From the NCBI RefSeq assembly GCF_029946145.1, contig NZ_JAQSDY010000022.1, positions 1 through 64,000 on the forward strand: DNA of 64,000 nucleotides, given 5' to 3'. A model generated the notes under the pieces. The model did not search any database. It saw only the letters and a program-made list of their open reading frames with translations, and had not been told where the DNA came from. A program made the position numbers and the translations under genes. Position 1 is the stretch's first letter. Every line of letters starts with the position of its first letter. Shown in pieces: positions 33,068 to 43,289 of the stretch. The stretch comes from Brevundimonas sp. (lineage in GTDB: Bacteria > Pseudomonadota > Alphaproteobacteria > Caulobacterales > Caulobacteraceae).

Positions 33068-34057
33068 TCAGCCGCCCGCGGCGCCGGCGGCCATCGTGTC
33101 CTGGATACTGATGATGGCGGGCGTCAGGATGACGATGAACAGCACCGGCAGGAAGAACAGGATCATCGGCACGGTCAGCTTGGCGGGCAGTGCGGCGGCC
33201 TTCTTTTCGGCCGCCGACAGACGCATCTCGCGGTTCTCCTTGGCCATGGTGCGCAGGGCCGAACCCAGCGGCGTGCCGTAGGTCTCTGCCTGGGTCATGG
33301 CCGTGGCGACCGATTTGACGCCCGGATGATTGGTGCGTTTGGCGAGACCCTCATAGGCCATGCGCCGGTCGGGCAGATAGCTGAGCTCGGCCGACAGCAG
33401 GGTCATCTCCTCGGCCAGATCGATGGACGAGCCGCCGATCTCCTGGCTGACCTTCTGGATCGCCGCCTCGATCGACATACCGGCCTCGACGCAGATCAGC
33501 AGCAGGTCCAGCGCGTCGGGGAAGGCCTGCATGATCGAGGTGCGGCGCTTGGAGATGCGGTTGGCCAGGAAGATGTTGGGGGCATAGAAGCCGATCACGG
33601 CGGCCACCATGGTGATGGTCAGCCGGACCATGAAAGTCAGACCGAAGTCGTTGAAGATGAACAGATAGAAGGCCGCGATCCCGAGGAAGACGAAGGGCAT
33701 GGAGAAGCGGAAGAAGTAGAAGGTGGTCAGCGGCTTGGGCCCGCGATAGCCGGCCTGGGCCATCTTGTCGGCGACCTTGGGGTCTTCCAGCAGCTTGTTC
33801 AGGTTCAGCCGTTCGACGACGCGCTTCTTGAACCCCTCGTCGGTGTGTCGCAGGCCCTGCGGGCCGGCGTTCTGGGATGCGATGGCCTGACGCGACCGGC
33901 GCTTCAGCTCCTCGCGGCGCACCGCGACGGCCTGCATCCGGCTCTCCAGCTTCACCCCGCCGCCGAACGAGCCAGCCAGCGTCACGATGGTGGCGAACAC
34001 CAGCACGCCCACGCCGAGGCTCAGCAGGTTCTGGACGTTGGTGAAGAACTCAATCAC
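33068..34057 (-). CDS. tadC: type II/IVc secretion platform protein TadC
   Basis: This 329-residue inner-membrane platform protein of the Flp/Tad pilus has an N-terminal membrane anchor, a cytoplasmic T2SSF domain (DALDLLLICVEAGMSIEAAI) and C-terminal membrane segments. In Caulobacter-type loci it is the last gene of the cpa operon, as here. It pairs with TadB and transmits the ATPase motion to pilin insertion. Confidence 0.9.
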   Translation of the reverse strand: MIEFFTNVQNLLSLGVGVLVFATIVTLAGSFGGGVKLESRMQAVAVRREELKRRSRQAIASQNAGPQGLRHTDEGFKKRVVERLNLNKLLEDPKVADKMAQAGYRGPKPLTTFYFFRFSMPFVFLGIAAFYLFIFNDFGLTFMVRLTITMVAAVIGFYAPNIFLANRISKRRTSIMQAFPDALDLLLICVEAGMSIEAAIQKVSQEIGGSSIDLAEEMTLLSAELSYLPDRRMAYEGLAKRTNHPGVKSVATAMTQAETYGTPLGSALRTMAKENREMRLSAAEKKAAALPAKLTVPMILFFLPVLFIVILTPAIISIQDTMAAGAAGG

Positions 34058-34066
34058 TTGCGGTTC

Positions 34067-35044
34067 CTAGAACTTGAACGAGATCATCTTCTTCATCACG
34101 AACACGCCGAAGGCCATCATCGCCACGGCCACGAACAACATGAACTGCCCGCGCGGGTCGGTGAAAAGCTTGGCCATGTAGGCGGGGGTGGTGACGCTCA
34201 CGAGGATCATCACGGCGGGCGGCAGCGAGCCGATGATGCCGGCCGAGGCTGTGGCTTCCGATGACAGGGCCTTGATCTTCTCGCCCATCATCTTGCGGGC
34301 CCGCAGCACGACCGAGAGGTTGTTCAGCGCCTCGGCCAGGTTGCCGCCGGTCTTCTGCTGGATGGCGATGACGATGGAGAAGAATTTCAGCTCCGGCGTC
34401 GGCATGCGCTCGTACATCTTGTCCAGCGCCTGGGCCAGGGTCAGGCCGACACCCAGACCCTCGACCAGTTTCTGGAATTCGGCTCCCAGAGGCTGCGGGC
34501 TCTCGCGGGCGATGATCTTGAAACAGTCGTGCACCGGCAGCCCCGACTTGATGCCGCGCACGATGACATCGACGGCGTCGGCGAAATGGCTCGAGAATTT
34601 CTTGCGCCGTCGCTTGCCCAGCATCCCGACAAACCAGCGGGGCAGGCCCAGGCCGACGACGAAGGCGAGCCCCAGGGCGATGAAGATGTTCAGGCCGAAC
34701 AGCAGCGGCAGCAGGAAGGCGAACACGCCCAGCGCGCCGCTGATGATCCAGAAGGTCGAGACCTTGGTGCTCAGGCCGGCCTGTTTCAGCTTGGCCGCCA
34801 GGCTGATGCGCGCCTTGCGCTCGGCCCGCTCCGATTCCTGGAGCTGCTGCATGATCTGCTTGCGGCGCGCTTCGGGCGTATTGGCGGCTGCCGCCTTTTT
34901 CGAAGCCGCGTTGTTCTGCTTGGGCCCGCCGAAACCTTCGGCGCGCTTCAGCGCGACGTCGGTGGAATCGCCGCCTCCGACGAAGGCCCAGCCCAGGCCG
35001 CCGATGGTGATGAAGGCCAGGACGGCGGCGAGAATCGGAAGCAT
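34067..35044 (-). CDS. tadB: type II/IVc secretion platform protein TadB
   Basis: The 325-residue partner of TadC has two N-terminal membrane regions, the T2SSF domain (FADAVDVIVRGIKSGLPVHDC, QKTGGNLAEALNNLS) and a C-terminal membrane pair. An Ala/Lys-rich stretch near residues 40-60 is unusual but likely disordered. It lies nine bases before tadC and six after cpaF. Confidence 0.9.
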   Translation of the reverse strand: MLPILAAVLAFITIGGLGWAFVGGGDSTDVALKRAEGFGGPKQNNAASKKAAAANTPEARRKQIMQQLQESERAERKARISLAAKLKQAGLSTKVSTFWIISGALGVFAFLLPLLFGLNIFIALGLAFVVGLGLPRWFVGMLGKRRRKKFSSHFADAVDVIVRGIKSGLPVHDCFKIIARESPQPLGAEFQKLVEGLGVGLTLAQALDKMYERMPTPELKFFSIVIAIQQKTGGNLAEALNNLSVVLRARKMMGEKIKALSSEATASAGIIGSLPPAVMILVSVTTPAYMAKLFTDPRGQFMLFVAVAMMAFGVFVMKKMISFKF

Positions 35045-35050
35045 CGTCCG

Positions 35051-36673
<1,623 letters not shown>

Positions 36674-36676
36674 CCG

Positions 36677-38221
36677 TTACGACTTCTTCTTGAACAGGCC
36701 GCTGAACATGGACTTGCTCTCGGCCTTGGCCTTGGGCCCGGCAATCATCGGCAGCTCGCGGCGCGAGACGATCTGGGCCAGGGTCTGGAACGCTTCGGCG
36801 GCCTTCGATTTGGCGCCGGCGTCCAGGATCATCTGGCCATTGTTGGCGGCGGCCCCGAACGTCTTGGGATCGAAGGGAATGATCAGGCTCGGATGAACGC
36901 CCAGGGCGGCCCCGAAGTCCTTGGCCGGGATTTCCGGGCGTCCGGGCACTCCGACCTGGTTCAGCACCAGTCGGGGCGGAGCGTCGTTGGGGCGGCCCTG
37001 CTTGATCAGGTCGATCATGTTCTTGGCGTTGCGCAGCGAGGCGAGGTCCGGCGTCGCCACGATCACGACCTCGTCGGCCGCGATCAGGGTGCGGCGCATC
37101 CAGCCCGACCACAGGTGGGGCAGGTCCAGAACCACGAAGGGGGCGGTCGAGCGGATCTGGGTCGTGACTTCCTCGAACGCCTCGGGCGAGATGTCCCAGT
37201 CGACGTCGAGGGTCGCGGGCGCCGCGAACAGGCTGAGCTTGTCGGTGCAGCGGACCATCATCCGGTCCAGCAGCAGGGGATCGAGGCGATCCGGCTGGCT
37301 GAGCGCGTCCGCCACGCCGCTGAGCGGGTCCTGGTTGAAGTCGAGGCCGGCGGTGCCGAACGGCAGGTCATAGTCGACGATGACGGTATTGGCGCCGATC
37401 CGTTCGCTCATCGCATAGGCGGTATTGTGGGCGACCGAGCTGGAGCCGGTGCCGCCGCGGGCGCCGACGAAGGCGATCGAGCGGCCGACGAACGGCTGGG
37501 CCGGGTCGGCGAAGAGGCCGCCGATGGCTGCGATCAACTGCAGCGGTTGCAGTGGCGCGACCAGATATTCGCTGACGCCGCGGCGCATCAGCTCGCGGAA
37601 CAGCAGGATGTCGTTGGTCGCTCCGACGACAACGACCTTGGTGCCAGCGTCGCAGACCTCGGCCAGCTGATCGACTTCCCACAGCAGGGTTTGCGGGTCC
37701 TTCATGCACTCGACCACGATCAGCGGCGGGGTCGGTTCGTGTTGATAGGCCTCGACCGCGGCGGCGACGCCGCCGACCCGGATCTGGGTGGTGGCGCGCG
37801 ACAGGCGGCGGTCCTGGCCGGCGCGTTCGGCGGCGGCCAGGGTGTCCTGGCGCTCCGCGAAGACGTGGATGGCGATGCGAGGGACCGACACCTCGGCGGT
37901 ATGGCCGCCGCTCAGCGTCGGGGCCGAGAAGGCCGATGCGGCGCCGGCGACCAGTTCGCCCACCGGGTTGAAACCGGCCACCGCCGGAACCGGGGCGTCG
38001 GCTTCACGCAGGGGCGCGGCGGGCTCGGCCGGCAGGGCGGCGACGGCCGGAGGCGTGAACTGCAGCGGCGGCCGCTGATCGGCCGGGGACTCGCCCGGAA
38101 AGGCGGCGGGCTCATCGACGACCGGCCCGGCGGCGGCGGCCTCGGGCGTCACATAGCCCATGTCGAGATCGAACTCGTCGTCGAACTCGTCAAAGGGTTG
38201 GGGGGCGAAGGCGTTGCTCAT
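36677..38221 (-). CDS. cpaE: pilus assembly protein CpaE (ParA/MinD-like)
   Basis: CpaE helps place the pilus machine at the cell pole. The 514-residue protein has an acidic N terminus, a receiver-like domain (TPPLIVVECMKDPQTLL) and a C-terminal P-loop ATPase. The deviant Walker motif reads GARGGTGSSSVAHN near residue 250, without the usual lysine, as in other CpaE proteins. I took the ATG at 38221, just after the cpaD stop, not the upstream frame extension. Confidence 0.9.
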   Translation of the reverse strand: MSNAFAPQPFDEFDDEFDLDMGYVTPEAAAAGPVVDEPAAFPGESPADQRPPLQFTPPAVAALPAEPAAPLREADAPVPAVAGFNPVGELVAGAASAFSAPTLSGGHTAEVSVPRIAIHVFAERQDTLAAAERAGQDRRLSRATTQIRVGGVAAAVEAYQHEPTPPLIVVECMKDPQTLLWEVDQLAEVCDAGTKVVVVGATNDILLFRELMRRGVSEYLVAPLQPLQLIAAIGGLFADPAQPFVGRSIAFVGARGGTGSSSVAHNTAYAMSERIGANTVIVDYDLPFGTAGLDFNQDPLSGVADALSQPDRLDPLLLDRMMVRCTDKLSLFAAPATLDVDWDISPEAFEEVTTQIRSTAPFVVLDLPHLWSGWMRRTLIAADEVVIVATPDLASLRNAKNMIDLIKQGRPNDAPPRLVLNQVGVPGRPEIPAKDFGAALGVHPSLIIPFDPKTFGAAANNGQMILDAGAKSKAAEAFQTLAQIVSRRELPMIAGPKAKAESKSMFSGLFKKKS

Positions 38222-38225
38222 TACC

Positions 38226-38909
38226 CTATTCCACGGCCCGGGAGATCTCGCCGCTGACAAGCGGTTCCTGCGGCGTCGAACTGGCCTGCCCCTTGCGGTA
38301 GTTGTCGAAGACCACGGCGGCGCGGCCGGAGTCGGCGGGCGTCATGGGCCGGGCGCCCAGGATGTCGCGGGGATCGGCGATCTGGGCGGCCATGTTGGCG
38401 GTGATGGCGCAGCCCAGGCTGCTTGTGCTCTGGTTCGAGAAGCGTGGACCCAGATTGTGCGCCGCATAGGCGCAGTTGGGAATGGAAGCCCGCAGCGTCT
38501 CGAATCCGGCAAGCACCGGCGCGCGGGAATCCGGAGCGATGTAGGCCGCCATCTGGATCCGGTCGCCCGGCACCCCGGCGGCCTGCAGGACGGCGCGGAC
38601 GGCGTAGGCCTGCTGGACGGCCGCCGGATCCTCACCGGCCGGGGCCTCGATCTTGATGGCTCCGTGTCCGGACGCGCCATATCGGGCGGCCAGTTGGCCG
38701 ACCGCGTCACGCTGGTTGGCGGAAAGGCCCTGATCGTGAACCGCCAGGGCGATCCGGTCCAGTCCCGGCTCGACCTGGAGGGCGTAACGGGACAGTGGCG
38801 TCATGGGCGCCAGCGGATCGCTGCCCGTCGAGGAGCAACCTGTGGCTCCCAGGCCGAGAGCGAGGATGAAAATCGCGGAAGCGGTTGCGCGCATGGCCGG
38901 AATCCTCAT
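38226..38909 (-). CDS. cpaD: pilus assembly lipoprotein CpaD
   Basis: The 227-residue protein has a lipoprotein signal ending LGLGATGC|SS, so it is lipidated and placed in the outer membrane or periplasm. The C-terminal CpaD domain (NCAYAAHNLG, NMAAQIADPRDILGARPM) is typical. The ATG at 38909 overlaps the cpaC stop as ATGA; an internal ATG at 38894 would also leave a lipobox. Confidence 0.9.
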   Translation of the reverse strand: MRIPAMRATASAIFILALGLGATGCSSTGSDPLAPMTPLSRYALQVEPGLDRIALAVHDQGLSANQRDAVGQLAARYGASGHGAIKIEAPAGEDPAAVQQAYAVRAVLQAAGVPGDRIQMAAYIAPDSRAPVLAGFETLRASIPNCAYAAHNLGPRFSNQSTSSLGCAITANMAAQIADPRDILGARPMTPADSGRAAVVFDNYRKGQASSTPQEPLVSGEISRAVE

Positions 38910-40345
38910 TCGATCACATAGCCTACTGGACCGGTCCACCCGGCGTCGGACCCGACGGCGGCTCCACCGGCGGGCCGGTATTGCTGGTTCAGCTGCCCGA
39001 ACAGCAGGGTCTGGGCGTCATTGGCGATGATCAGGCCATCGGCGGGCGTCTGCATCCGACCAGGCGAGGTCGGGGAGACGATGTAGGCTTCGATGATGAT
39101 GACCAGTTCCGTCTCACCGGACAGATAGTCGCGCGACCGGAACAGGGCGCCCAGCACCGGCAGGCTGCCGATGCCGGGCAGCTGGTCGATGTTCTGGCGG
39201 GTGTCTTCGCGCAGGAGGCCGGCGATCATCATCGATCCGCCCGAGGGCAGCTCGACGGTGGATGAGGCGCGCCGCACCTTCAGGGCTGGAATGACCAGGG
39301 CGTCGTCGGCGGTGCCGCCGAGCGTGAACGCGCCTTCCGAGGTCAACTCCGAGACCTCGGTCGACAGCTGCAGCGAGATTCGGCCCTGCGACAGGACGAT
39401 GGGGCGGAACGCCAGGCGCACGCCGAACGGCTTGAACTCGATGCCGATGGTGACCTGACCTGTGGTGGAGTCCACGTCGCGGCCGGTTGGGACGGGGAAC
39501 TCGCCGCCCGCCAGGAACTCGGCGTTCTCGCCGTTGACGGACGTCAGATTGGGTTCGGCCAGGATTCGGACCAGTCCGGCGCGTTCGAAGGCGCGGATGC
39601 TGGTGTCCAGCCTGTTGCCGTCGCCGCTTTGATCCAGATAGTTGAGGAGGCCGCCACCCAGCTGGCTGCCGGACACGGCGAAGGTCGCCGACTGGGCGAA
39701 GGACAGGCCGTCGCCGACGGAGTTCAGCACGGCGTCTACGTCGAGGCCCAGCTGTTTGATCGCGGTGCGCTGCACCTCGATCACCCGCGCCTTGACCATC
39801 ACCTGATCCGACCCGGAGATCGTCATCATGTTGATGACCTTTTCGGGCGCGGAGACAAAGGCGCGCGCGACCTGGGCGGCGCGGTCGGCCTCGCCCGGGC
39901 TGTTGACGGGGCCAGTCAGAATGATGCTGTCATTGACCGCCTCGGCCCGAACCCCTGACCCCGGCATGACCCGGCCCAGCGTGTCCTGCAGCGCCGATAC
40001 GCCGGCGTCCACGCGAATGCGCAGGGACAGGATGGTGCGGCCGGCGGCGTCCAGGACGACGGCGTCGGTCTCGCCCGGTTGCAGACCGATGATGGTGATG
40101 CGCCGCGGCGAATGCAGCATGGCCTCGGCGACCACGGGGTTCGGTACGATCACGTCGCGGGCGTCCGACGGCAGGTCGATCGCCATGGACGAGCCGCGTG
40201 GCAGATTGATCAGTTGCGCACCGGCGCCCATGGGCAGGGCGGCGCGGGACTGGGCCTGGGCGACATCCGGCAGGACCGGAACCGCAGCGGCCAGCGTGAG
40301 GCCGGCCAGGGCGAGGGCGGCAAGACGCGTCATCGGGCGTTTCAT
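38906..40345 (-). CDS. cpaC: Flp pilus secretin CpaC (RcpA)
   Basis: This forms the outer-membrane channel of the pilus. The 479-residue precursor has a signal peptide (ends VAQAQS), an N-terminal pilus-secretin domain (LPRGSSMAIDLPSDARDVIV), a BON-like domain and the C-terminal secretin domain (VKARVIEVQRTAIKQLGLDV, ELPSGGSMMIAGLLRED). It overlaps cpaB and cpaD by four bases each. A separate short protein with only the N-terminal domain is encoded at 43290. Confidence 0.93.
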   Translation of the reverse strand: MKRPMTRLAALALAGLTLAAAVPVLPDVAQAQSRAALPMGAGAQLINLPRGSSMAIDLPSDARDVIVPNPVVAEAMLHSPRRITIIGLQPGETDAVVLDAAGRTILSLRIRVDAGVSALQDTLGRVMPGSGVRAEAVNDSIILTGPVNSPGEADRAAQVARAFVSAPEKVINMMTISGSDQVMVKARVIEVQRTAIKQLGLDVDAVLNSVGDGLSFAQSATFAVSGSQLGGGLLNYLDQSGDGNRLDTSIRAFERAGLVRILAEPNLTSVNGENAEFLAGGEFPVPTGRDVDSTTGQVTIGIEFKPFGVRLAFRPIVLSQGRISLQLSTEVSELTSEGAFTLGGTADDALVIPALKVRRASSTVELPSGGSMMIAGLLREDTRQNIDQLPGIGSLPVLGALFRSRDYLSGETELVIIIEAYIVSPTSPGRMQTPADGLIIANDAQTLLFGQLNQQYRPAGGAAVGSDAGWTGPVGYVIE

Positions 40346-41253
40346 TGGACCACCACCACTTCAGGCGCTCCCCCGCGGAACACGCGGACGGCGGTTGACT
40401 GTCGGGCGACCGGCGCGACCCGGCCGGATGGACCGCCGGTGTCGGCGTAGGAGCGCAGGACCAGGCTCAGTTCGCCTTCGGACTTCGCGAGGGCCAGGGC
40501 TTCGGCGTCGCGGGGGCCCAGTTCCAGGGTGGCGGTCGCCCCGACCACCGCCTGTTCATCGTCGCCGGCCCGCGTCGACTGGTCGATCGCCAGCACCTTG
40601 ACGTTCTGCATCACCGTGGAGGAAGCGAATTTGGACCGGTCAGAGTCCTGGGCGCCCGCATTGGCCAGGTTGGTTTCGCGGGTCAGCAGCACATCGACCC
40701 GGTCGCCCGGGAGGATGAAGCCGCCCGCGGCCGTCTCGACCGTGACGCGGATGGCCATGGCGCGCATACCCGGCTCCAGATAGGCGGCCATATAGCCGCT
40801 GTCCCCGGCGCGGACGATCTTGCGGCTGACGATCGGCTCGCCCGCCAGAATGGGTTCGCGCACGACCGAGCCGACATAGTCCGCCTTCGCGCCGCCGGTC
40901 GCCAGATCGGTGGCGGCGCGGGTCACCGAGGCGACAGCGCCTTCGGGCTTGTTCGCCGGCGCAGCGGCGGCTTCGGCGGACGGCACGGGCACGGAGCCAT
41001 CGGTGATGAAGGCCGGGTTGACCTCGTCGGCGGGCCAGTCCTTCCAGTCCAGGTCGCCTTCGGTCAGGCGTTGGCCGGGCTGCAGGTCCTTGGCGGCGAC
41101 CAGCACCTTCGCCATCGGCCGCGTGGGAACGGCGGCGGCCGTGGCGACGGCGGTCGGGGTTTTCGAGGGCGATCCCATGGCGCGCACGACCAGGGCCAGG
41201 CCGATGGCGGCCACGGCGGCGACGCAGATCACGATGATACGAGCGGGCTTCAT
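40342..41253 (-). CDS. cpaB: Flp pilus assembly protein CpaB
   Basis: The 303-residue protein has an N-terminal membrane anchor (residues about 4-24) and a periplasmic SAF/CpaB domain (VAAKDLQPGQRLTEGDLDW, LEPGMRAMAIRV, GFILPGDRVDVLL). It is thought to modify or stabilise the secretin. I chose the ATG at 41253; the longer frame has a poor N terminus. Confidence 0.9.
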   Translation of the reverse strand: MKPARIIVICVAAVAAIGLALVVRAMGSPSKTPTAVATAAAVPTRPMAKVLVAAKDLQPGQRLTEGDLDWKDWPADEVNPAFITDGSVPVPSAEAAAAPANKPEGAVASVTRAATDLATGGAKADYVGSVVREPILAGEPIVSRKIVRAGDSGYMAAYLEPGMRAMAIRVTVETAAGGFILPGDRVDVLLTRETNLANAGAQDSDRSKFASSTVMQNVKVLAIDQSTRAGDDEQAVVGATATLELGPRDAEALALAKSEGELSLVLRSYADTGGPSGRVAPVARQSTAVRVFRGGAPEVVVVQ

Positions 41254-41310
41254 CGACGGTCTCCGGCAGGACCGGGCCGGACCGCTGAGTCGGTCCCGTG
41301 GCCCCCTACC

Positions 41311-41339
41311 GTTAACGACCATGCCGGGCGCGGGTTAAC
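41311..41339. promoter_or_regulatory. pair of GTTAAC sites upstream of cpaB
   Basis: GTTAAC occurs at 41311-41316 and 41334-41339 in the 103-base gap between cpaA and cpaB, 58 and 81 bases upstream of the cpaB start. TTAA(C) half sites are what CtrA recognises in Caulobacter. Their spacing (17 bases between the hexamers) is not the canonical TTAA-N7-TTAA, so binding is a guess. Confidence 0.4.
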
Positions 41340-41356
41340 GCGGGCCTAAGTCGCTG

Positions 41357-41869
41357 TTACCCTGCGATGAAGGCCGCCAGCAAAGGCGAGGCCGGATAGG
41401 CCATCAAGGCGCCGGCTGCGATGGCCACGCCATAGGGTATGTCGCCCCGGGGCTCCATCAGCTGCACCACCCAGCCTGGTGCGCCGAGCAGATAGGGCCG
41501 CGAATGGAAGCGGGCGAACAGCAGCGCCAGGCAGAAGACGCCGCCCATCACCCCGGTCCACAAGAGGAACATGCCGGACCCCGTCAGGCCCAGCCACAGG
41601 CAGGCCGCCGCCGTCAGCTTGGCGTCGCCTCCTCCGATCCAGCGCAAGGCGAACATGCCGGCCCCGACCACCAGGGCCAGGGCGGCGATGCCCACATTTG
41701 TCGCGACCGTCATCGGGTCGAGTCCCACGACCAGGGCGGCGGGGAAGAAGCCGACCACCAGCAGCCCCGAGATCCAGTTGGGGATCTTCATCGAGGTCAG
41801 GTCCTTGAGCCCGGCGATGATGACGAGGGCCGGCATCACGCCCAGAAGGATCAGAGTCACGGTGTCCAT
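41357..41869 (-). CDS. cpaA: Flp prepilin peptidase CpaA (TadV)
   Basis: This is an aspartic prepilin peptidase of the A24 family with 170 residues and about four to five membrane segments. Catalytic aspartates lie in GLKDLTSMKIPNW and GGGDAKLTA. It should cleave the pilins encoded just upstream at the glycine before ATAIEYG. It sits between pilA and cpaB as in Caulobacter. Confidence 0.92.
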   Translation of the reverse strand: MDTVTLILLGVMPALVIIAGLKDLTSMKIPNWISGLLVVGFFPAALVVGLDPMTVATNVGIAALALVVGAGMFALRWIGGGDAKLTAAACLWLGLTGSGMFLLWTGVMGGVFCLALLFARFHSRPYLLGAPGWVVQLMEPRGDIPYGVAIAAGALMAYPASPLLAAFIAG

Positions 41870-41941
41870 GGCCGCATTTCACATGGACGCGGTTAAAACG
41901 GGGTTGCCGAGCGTCGCGGCGGGGCCACGCTCTCCAACGCA

Positions 41942-41971
41942 GGAAGGCCGGGACAATCGTCCCGGCCTTCC
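41942..41971 (-). terminator. hairpin downstream of pilin gene 1
   Basis: A perfect 13-base-pair stem GGAAGGCCGGGAC/GTCCCGGCCTTCC closes a four-base loop, 25 bases after the pilin stop. There is no long T tract on the minus strand, so it may stabilise the pilin mRNA end or act as a weak terminator. Confidence 0.55.
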
Positions 41972-41995
41972 GCTGTTTTCATGCTCGTGGCCGCG

Positions 41996-42175
41996 TCAGG
42001 TTCCGGCGGTGCCGCCCATGCCGGTCACGACATCGTTGAACTTGGTCTTGATGGTCGCGCCCAGGGCGGTCACGGCCGAAATGATGACGACTGCAATCAG
42101 GGCGGCGATCAGGCCGTACTCGATGGCGGTGGCGCCCGACTCGTCGGACATGAATTTCGAAACGAACTTGGTCAT
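41996..42175 (-). CDS. pilA: Flp family type IVb pilin, copy 1
   Basis: The prepilin has 59 residues. A short leader (MTKFVSKFMSDESG) is cut after Gly14, leaving ATAIEYGLIAALIA, the Flp motif with Glu5 and Tyr6 of the mature protein, followed by one hydrophobic helix and a short tail. It differs from copies 2 and 3 only at residue 48 (Asp here, Ala there). Residues 1-14 closely resemble Caulobacter PilA. Confidence 0.95.
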   Translation of the reverse strand: MTKFVSKFMSDESGATAIEYGLIAALIAVVIISAVTALGATIKTKFNDVVTGMGGTAGT

Positions 42176-42340
42176 GGCTTGCCTCCCGGGTTTGGGCCGC
42201 GGCCATCCGGCGACGCGCCGGGGGCTGATGTGTGACCCTGAACCGGGGGGAGAGTGGTCCCAATCAGGTTAAGCGCCAGCGCACAAAAATGATTACCGCC
42301 GGTTTTACCGCAAAGCTTGTTTGCGATGTCGCACAAGCAG

Positions 42341-42370
42341 AAGGGCCGGGGCGTTTCCGCCCCGGCCCTT
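42341..42370 (-). terminator. hairpin downstream of pilin gene 2
   Basis: A 13-base-pair stem AAGGGCCGGGGCG/CGCCCCGGCCCTT lies 28 bases after the pilin stop. It is part of the duplicated block. Confidence 0.6.
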
Positions 42371-42398
42371 CGCCGGTCTCAGGAGGTTCGTCGGAGTG

Positions 42399-42578
42399 TC
42401 AGGTTCCGGCGGTGCCGCCCATGCCGGTGACGACGGCGTTGAACTTGGTCTTGATGGTCGCGCCCAGGGCCGTCACGGCCGAGATGATGACGACCGCGAT
42501 GAGGGCGGCGATCAGGCCGTACTCGATGGCCGTGGCGCCCGACTCGTCGGACATGAATTTCGAAACGAACTTGGTCAT
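42399..42578 (-). CDS. pilA: Flp family type IVb pilin, copy 2
   Basis: This 59-residue prepilin is identical in sequence to copy 3 and has Ala48 where copy 1 has Asp48. The ribosome site AGAAGGA precedes the ATG. It has its own upstream region (42579-42780), so it can be transcribed separately from copy 3 despite the hairpin between them. Confidence 0.95.
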   Translation of the reverse strand: MTKFVSKFMSDESGATAIEYGLIAALIAVVIISAVTALGATIKTKFNAVVTGMGGTAGT

Positions 42579-42780
42579 TGGATTTCCTTCTGGATGGAGT
42601 GAAGCGAGCTACTCAAAACGGGGGGAGCCGGTAGCCCGCTTGACCCCCAAATGCAGGACCGTTGTCGCCCATGTCGGTTAAGGCTGGGTAGGCGGTCGTG
42701 GTTACTTGGCAATTCACCCTGATTATTTTTCACGTCTGCGGAAACGGGCAAGAATCGGGTCCACCCGGGGGAGGGTGGGA
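42579..42780 (-). promoter_or_regulatory. promoter region of pilin copy 2
   Basis: The spacer holds GCCCGCTTGACCCCC, also present upstream of copy 3, and TTAA at 42678, 100 bases upstream of the start. The comparable TTAA lies 103 bases upstream of copy 3 and 94 upstream of copy 1. The recurring position suggests a shared regulator, perhaps CtrA. Confidence 0.4.
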
Positions 42781-42786
42781 AAGCAG

Positions 42787-42816
42787 AAGGGCCGGGGCGT
42801 TTCCGCCCCGGCCCTT
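42787..42816 (-). terminator. hairpin downstream of pilin gene 3
   Basis: Same 13-base-pair GC stem as at 42341-42370, part of the duplicated block. Confidence 0.6.
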
Positions 42817-42844
42817 CGCCGGTCTCAGGAGGTTCGTCGGAGTG

Positions 42845-43024
42845 TCAGGTTCCGGCGGTGCCGCCCATGCCGGTGACGACGGCGTTGAACTTGGTCTTGA
42901 TGGTCGCGCCCAGGGCCGTCACGGCCGAGATGATGACGACCGCGATGAGGGCGGCGATCAGGCCGTACTCGATGGCCGTGGCGCCCGACTCGTCGGACAT
43001 GAATTTCGAAACGAACTTGGTCAT
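42845..43024 (-). CDS. pilA: Flp family type IVb pilin, copy 3
   Basis: This prepilin is the first of the three in the direction of transcription. The DNA of the gene is identical to copy 2. The ribosome site AGAAGGA lies nine bases before the ATG. Three pilins that differ by at most one residue probably serve dosage or homogenisation rather than different functions. Confidence 0.95.
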   Translation of the reverse strand: MTKFVSKFMSDESGATAIEYGLIAALIAVVIISAVTALGATIKTKFNAVVTGMGGTAGT

Positions 43025-43289
43025 GGCTGAAATCCTTCTGCGTTAAGCGAGCAATCGTTGACACCACCGGGGTCGCGGTTTTGCCCGCTTGACCCCCTTT
43101 TACAGTCTCATCATGCCGACTGCCGATTAAGGACGAGTAAAACGCGAATGATGAAATGTGATTTCTTTATTGACGCGCTGTTTACTATAACTGTCCCCGC
43201 TGTTGCATGATTTCAGACTTTATTGAGGTTTGCGGGGGCAGTGTCCGGACCACGCTTACGCGCGCGCCCGTTCACTGGAAGTCGACGCC
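43025..43289. promoter_or_regulatory. divergent control region between pilins and minor-pilin genes
   Basis: These 265 bases are locally AT-richer than the surrounding DNA. They contain the GCCCGCTTGACCCCC element shared with copy 2 and TTAA-N7-TAAA at 43127-43141, one mismatch from a full CtrA box. Transcription to the left drives the pilins and to the right the 43290-44809 genes. Confidence 0.5.

Larger units (their letters stand above)
42335..42578. repeat. 244-base duplicated pilin block, copy 2
   Basis: This block contains a downstream hairpin and a whole pilin gene and is identical, base for base as far as I can read, to 42781-43024. Identity stops exactly at the start codon on one side and just beyond the hairpin on the other. 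Confidence 0.9.
42781..43024. repeat. 244-base duplicated pilin block, copy 3
   Basis: Partner of 42335-42578, offset by 446 bases in direct orientation. Confidence 0.9.

Noticed and set aside
43036..43060. Possible sigma-54 promoter upstream of pilin copy 3
   Set aside because: A GG...GC pair can be found, but the spacing is one base too long for the strict -24/-12 geometry.
43170..43191. TTGACG and TATAAC near the minor-pilin genes as a promoter
   Set aside because: The hexamers are only 10 bases apart, too close for a vegetative promoter.
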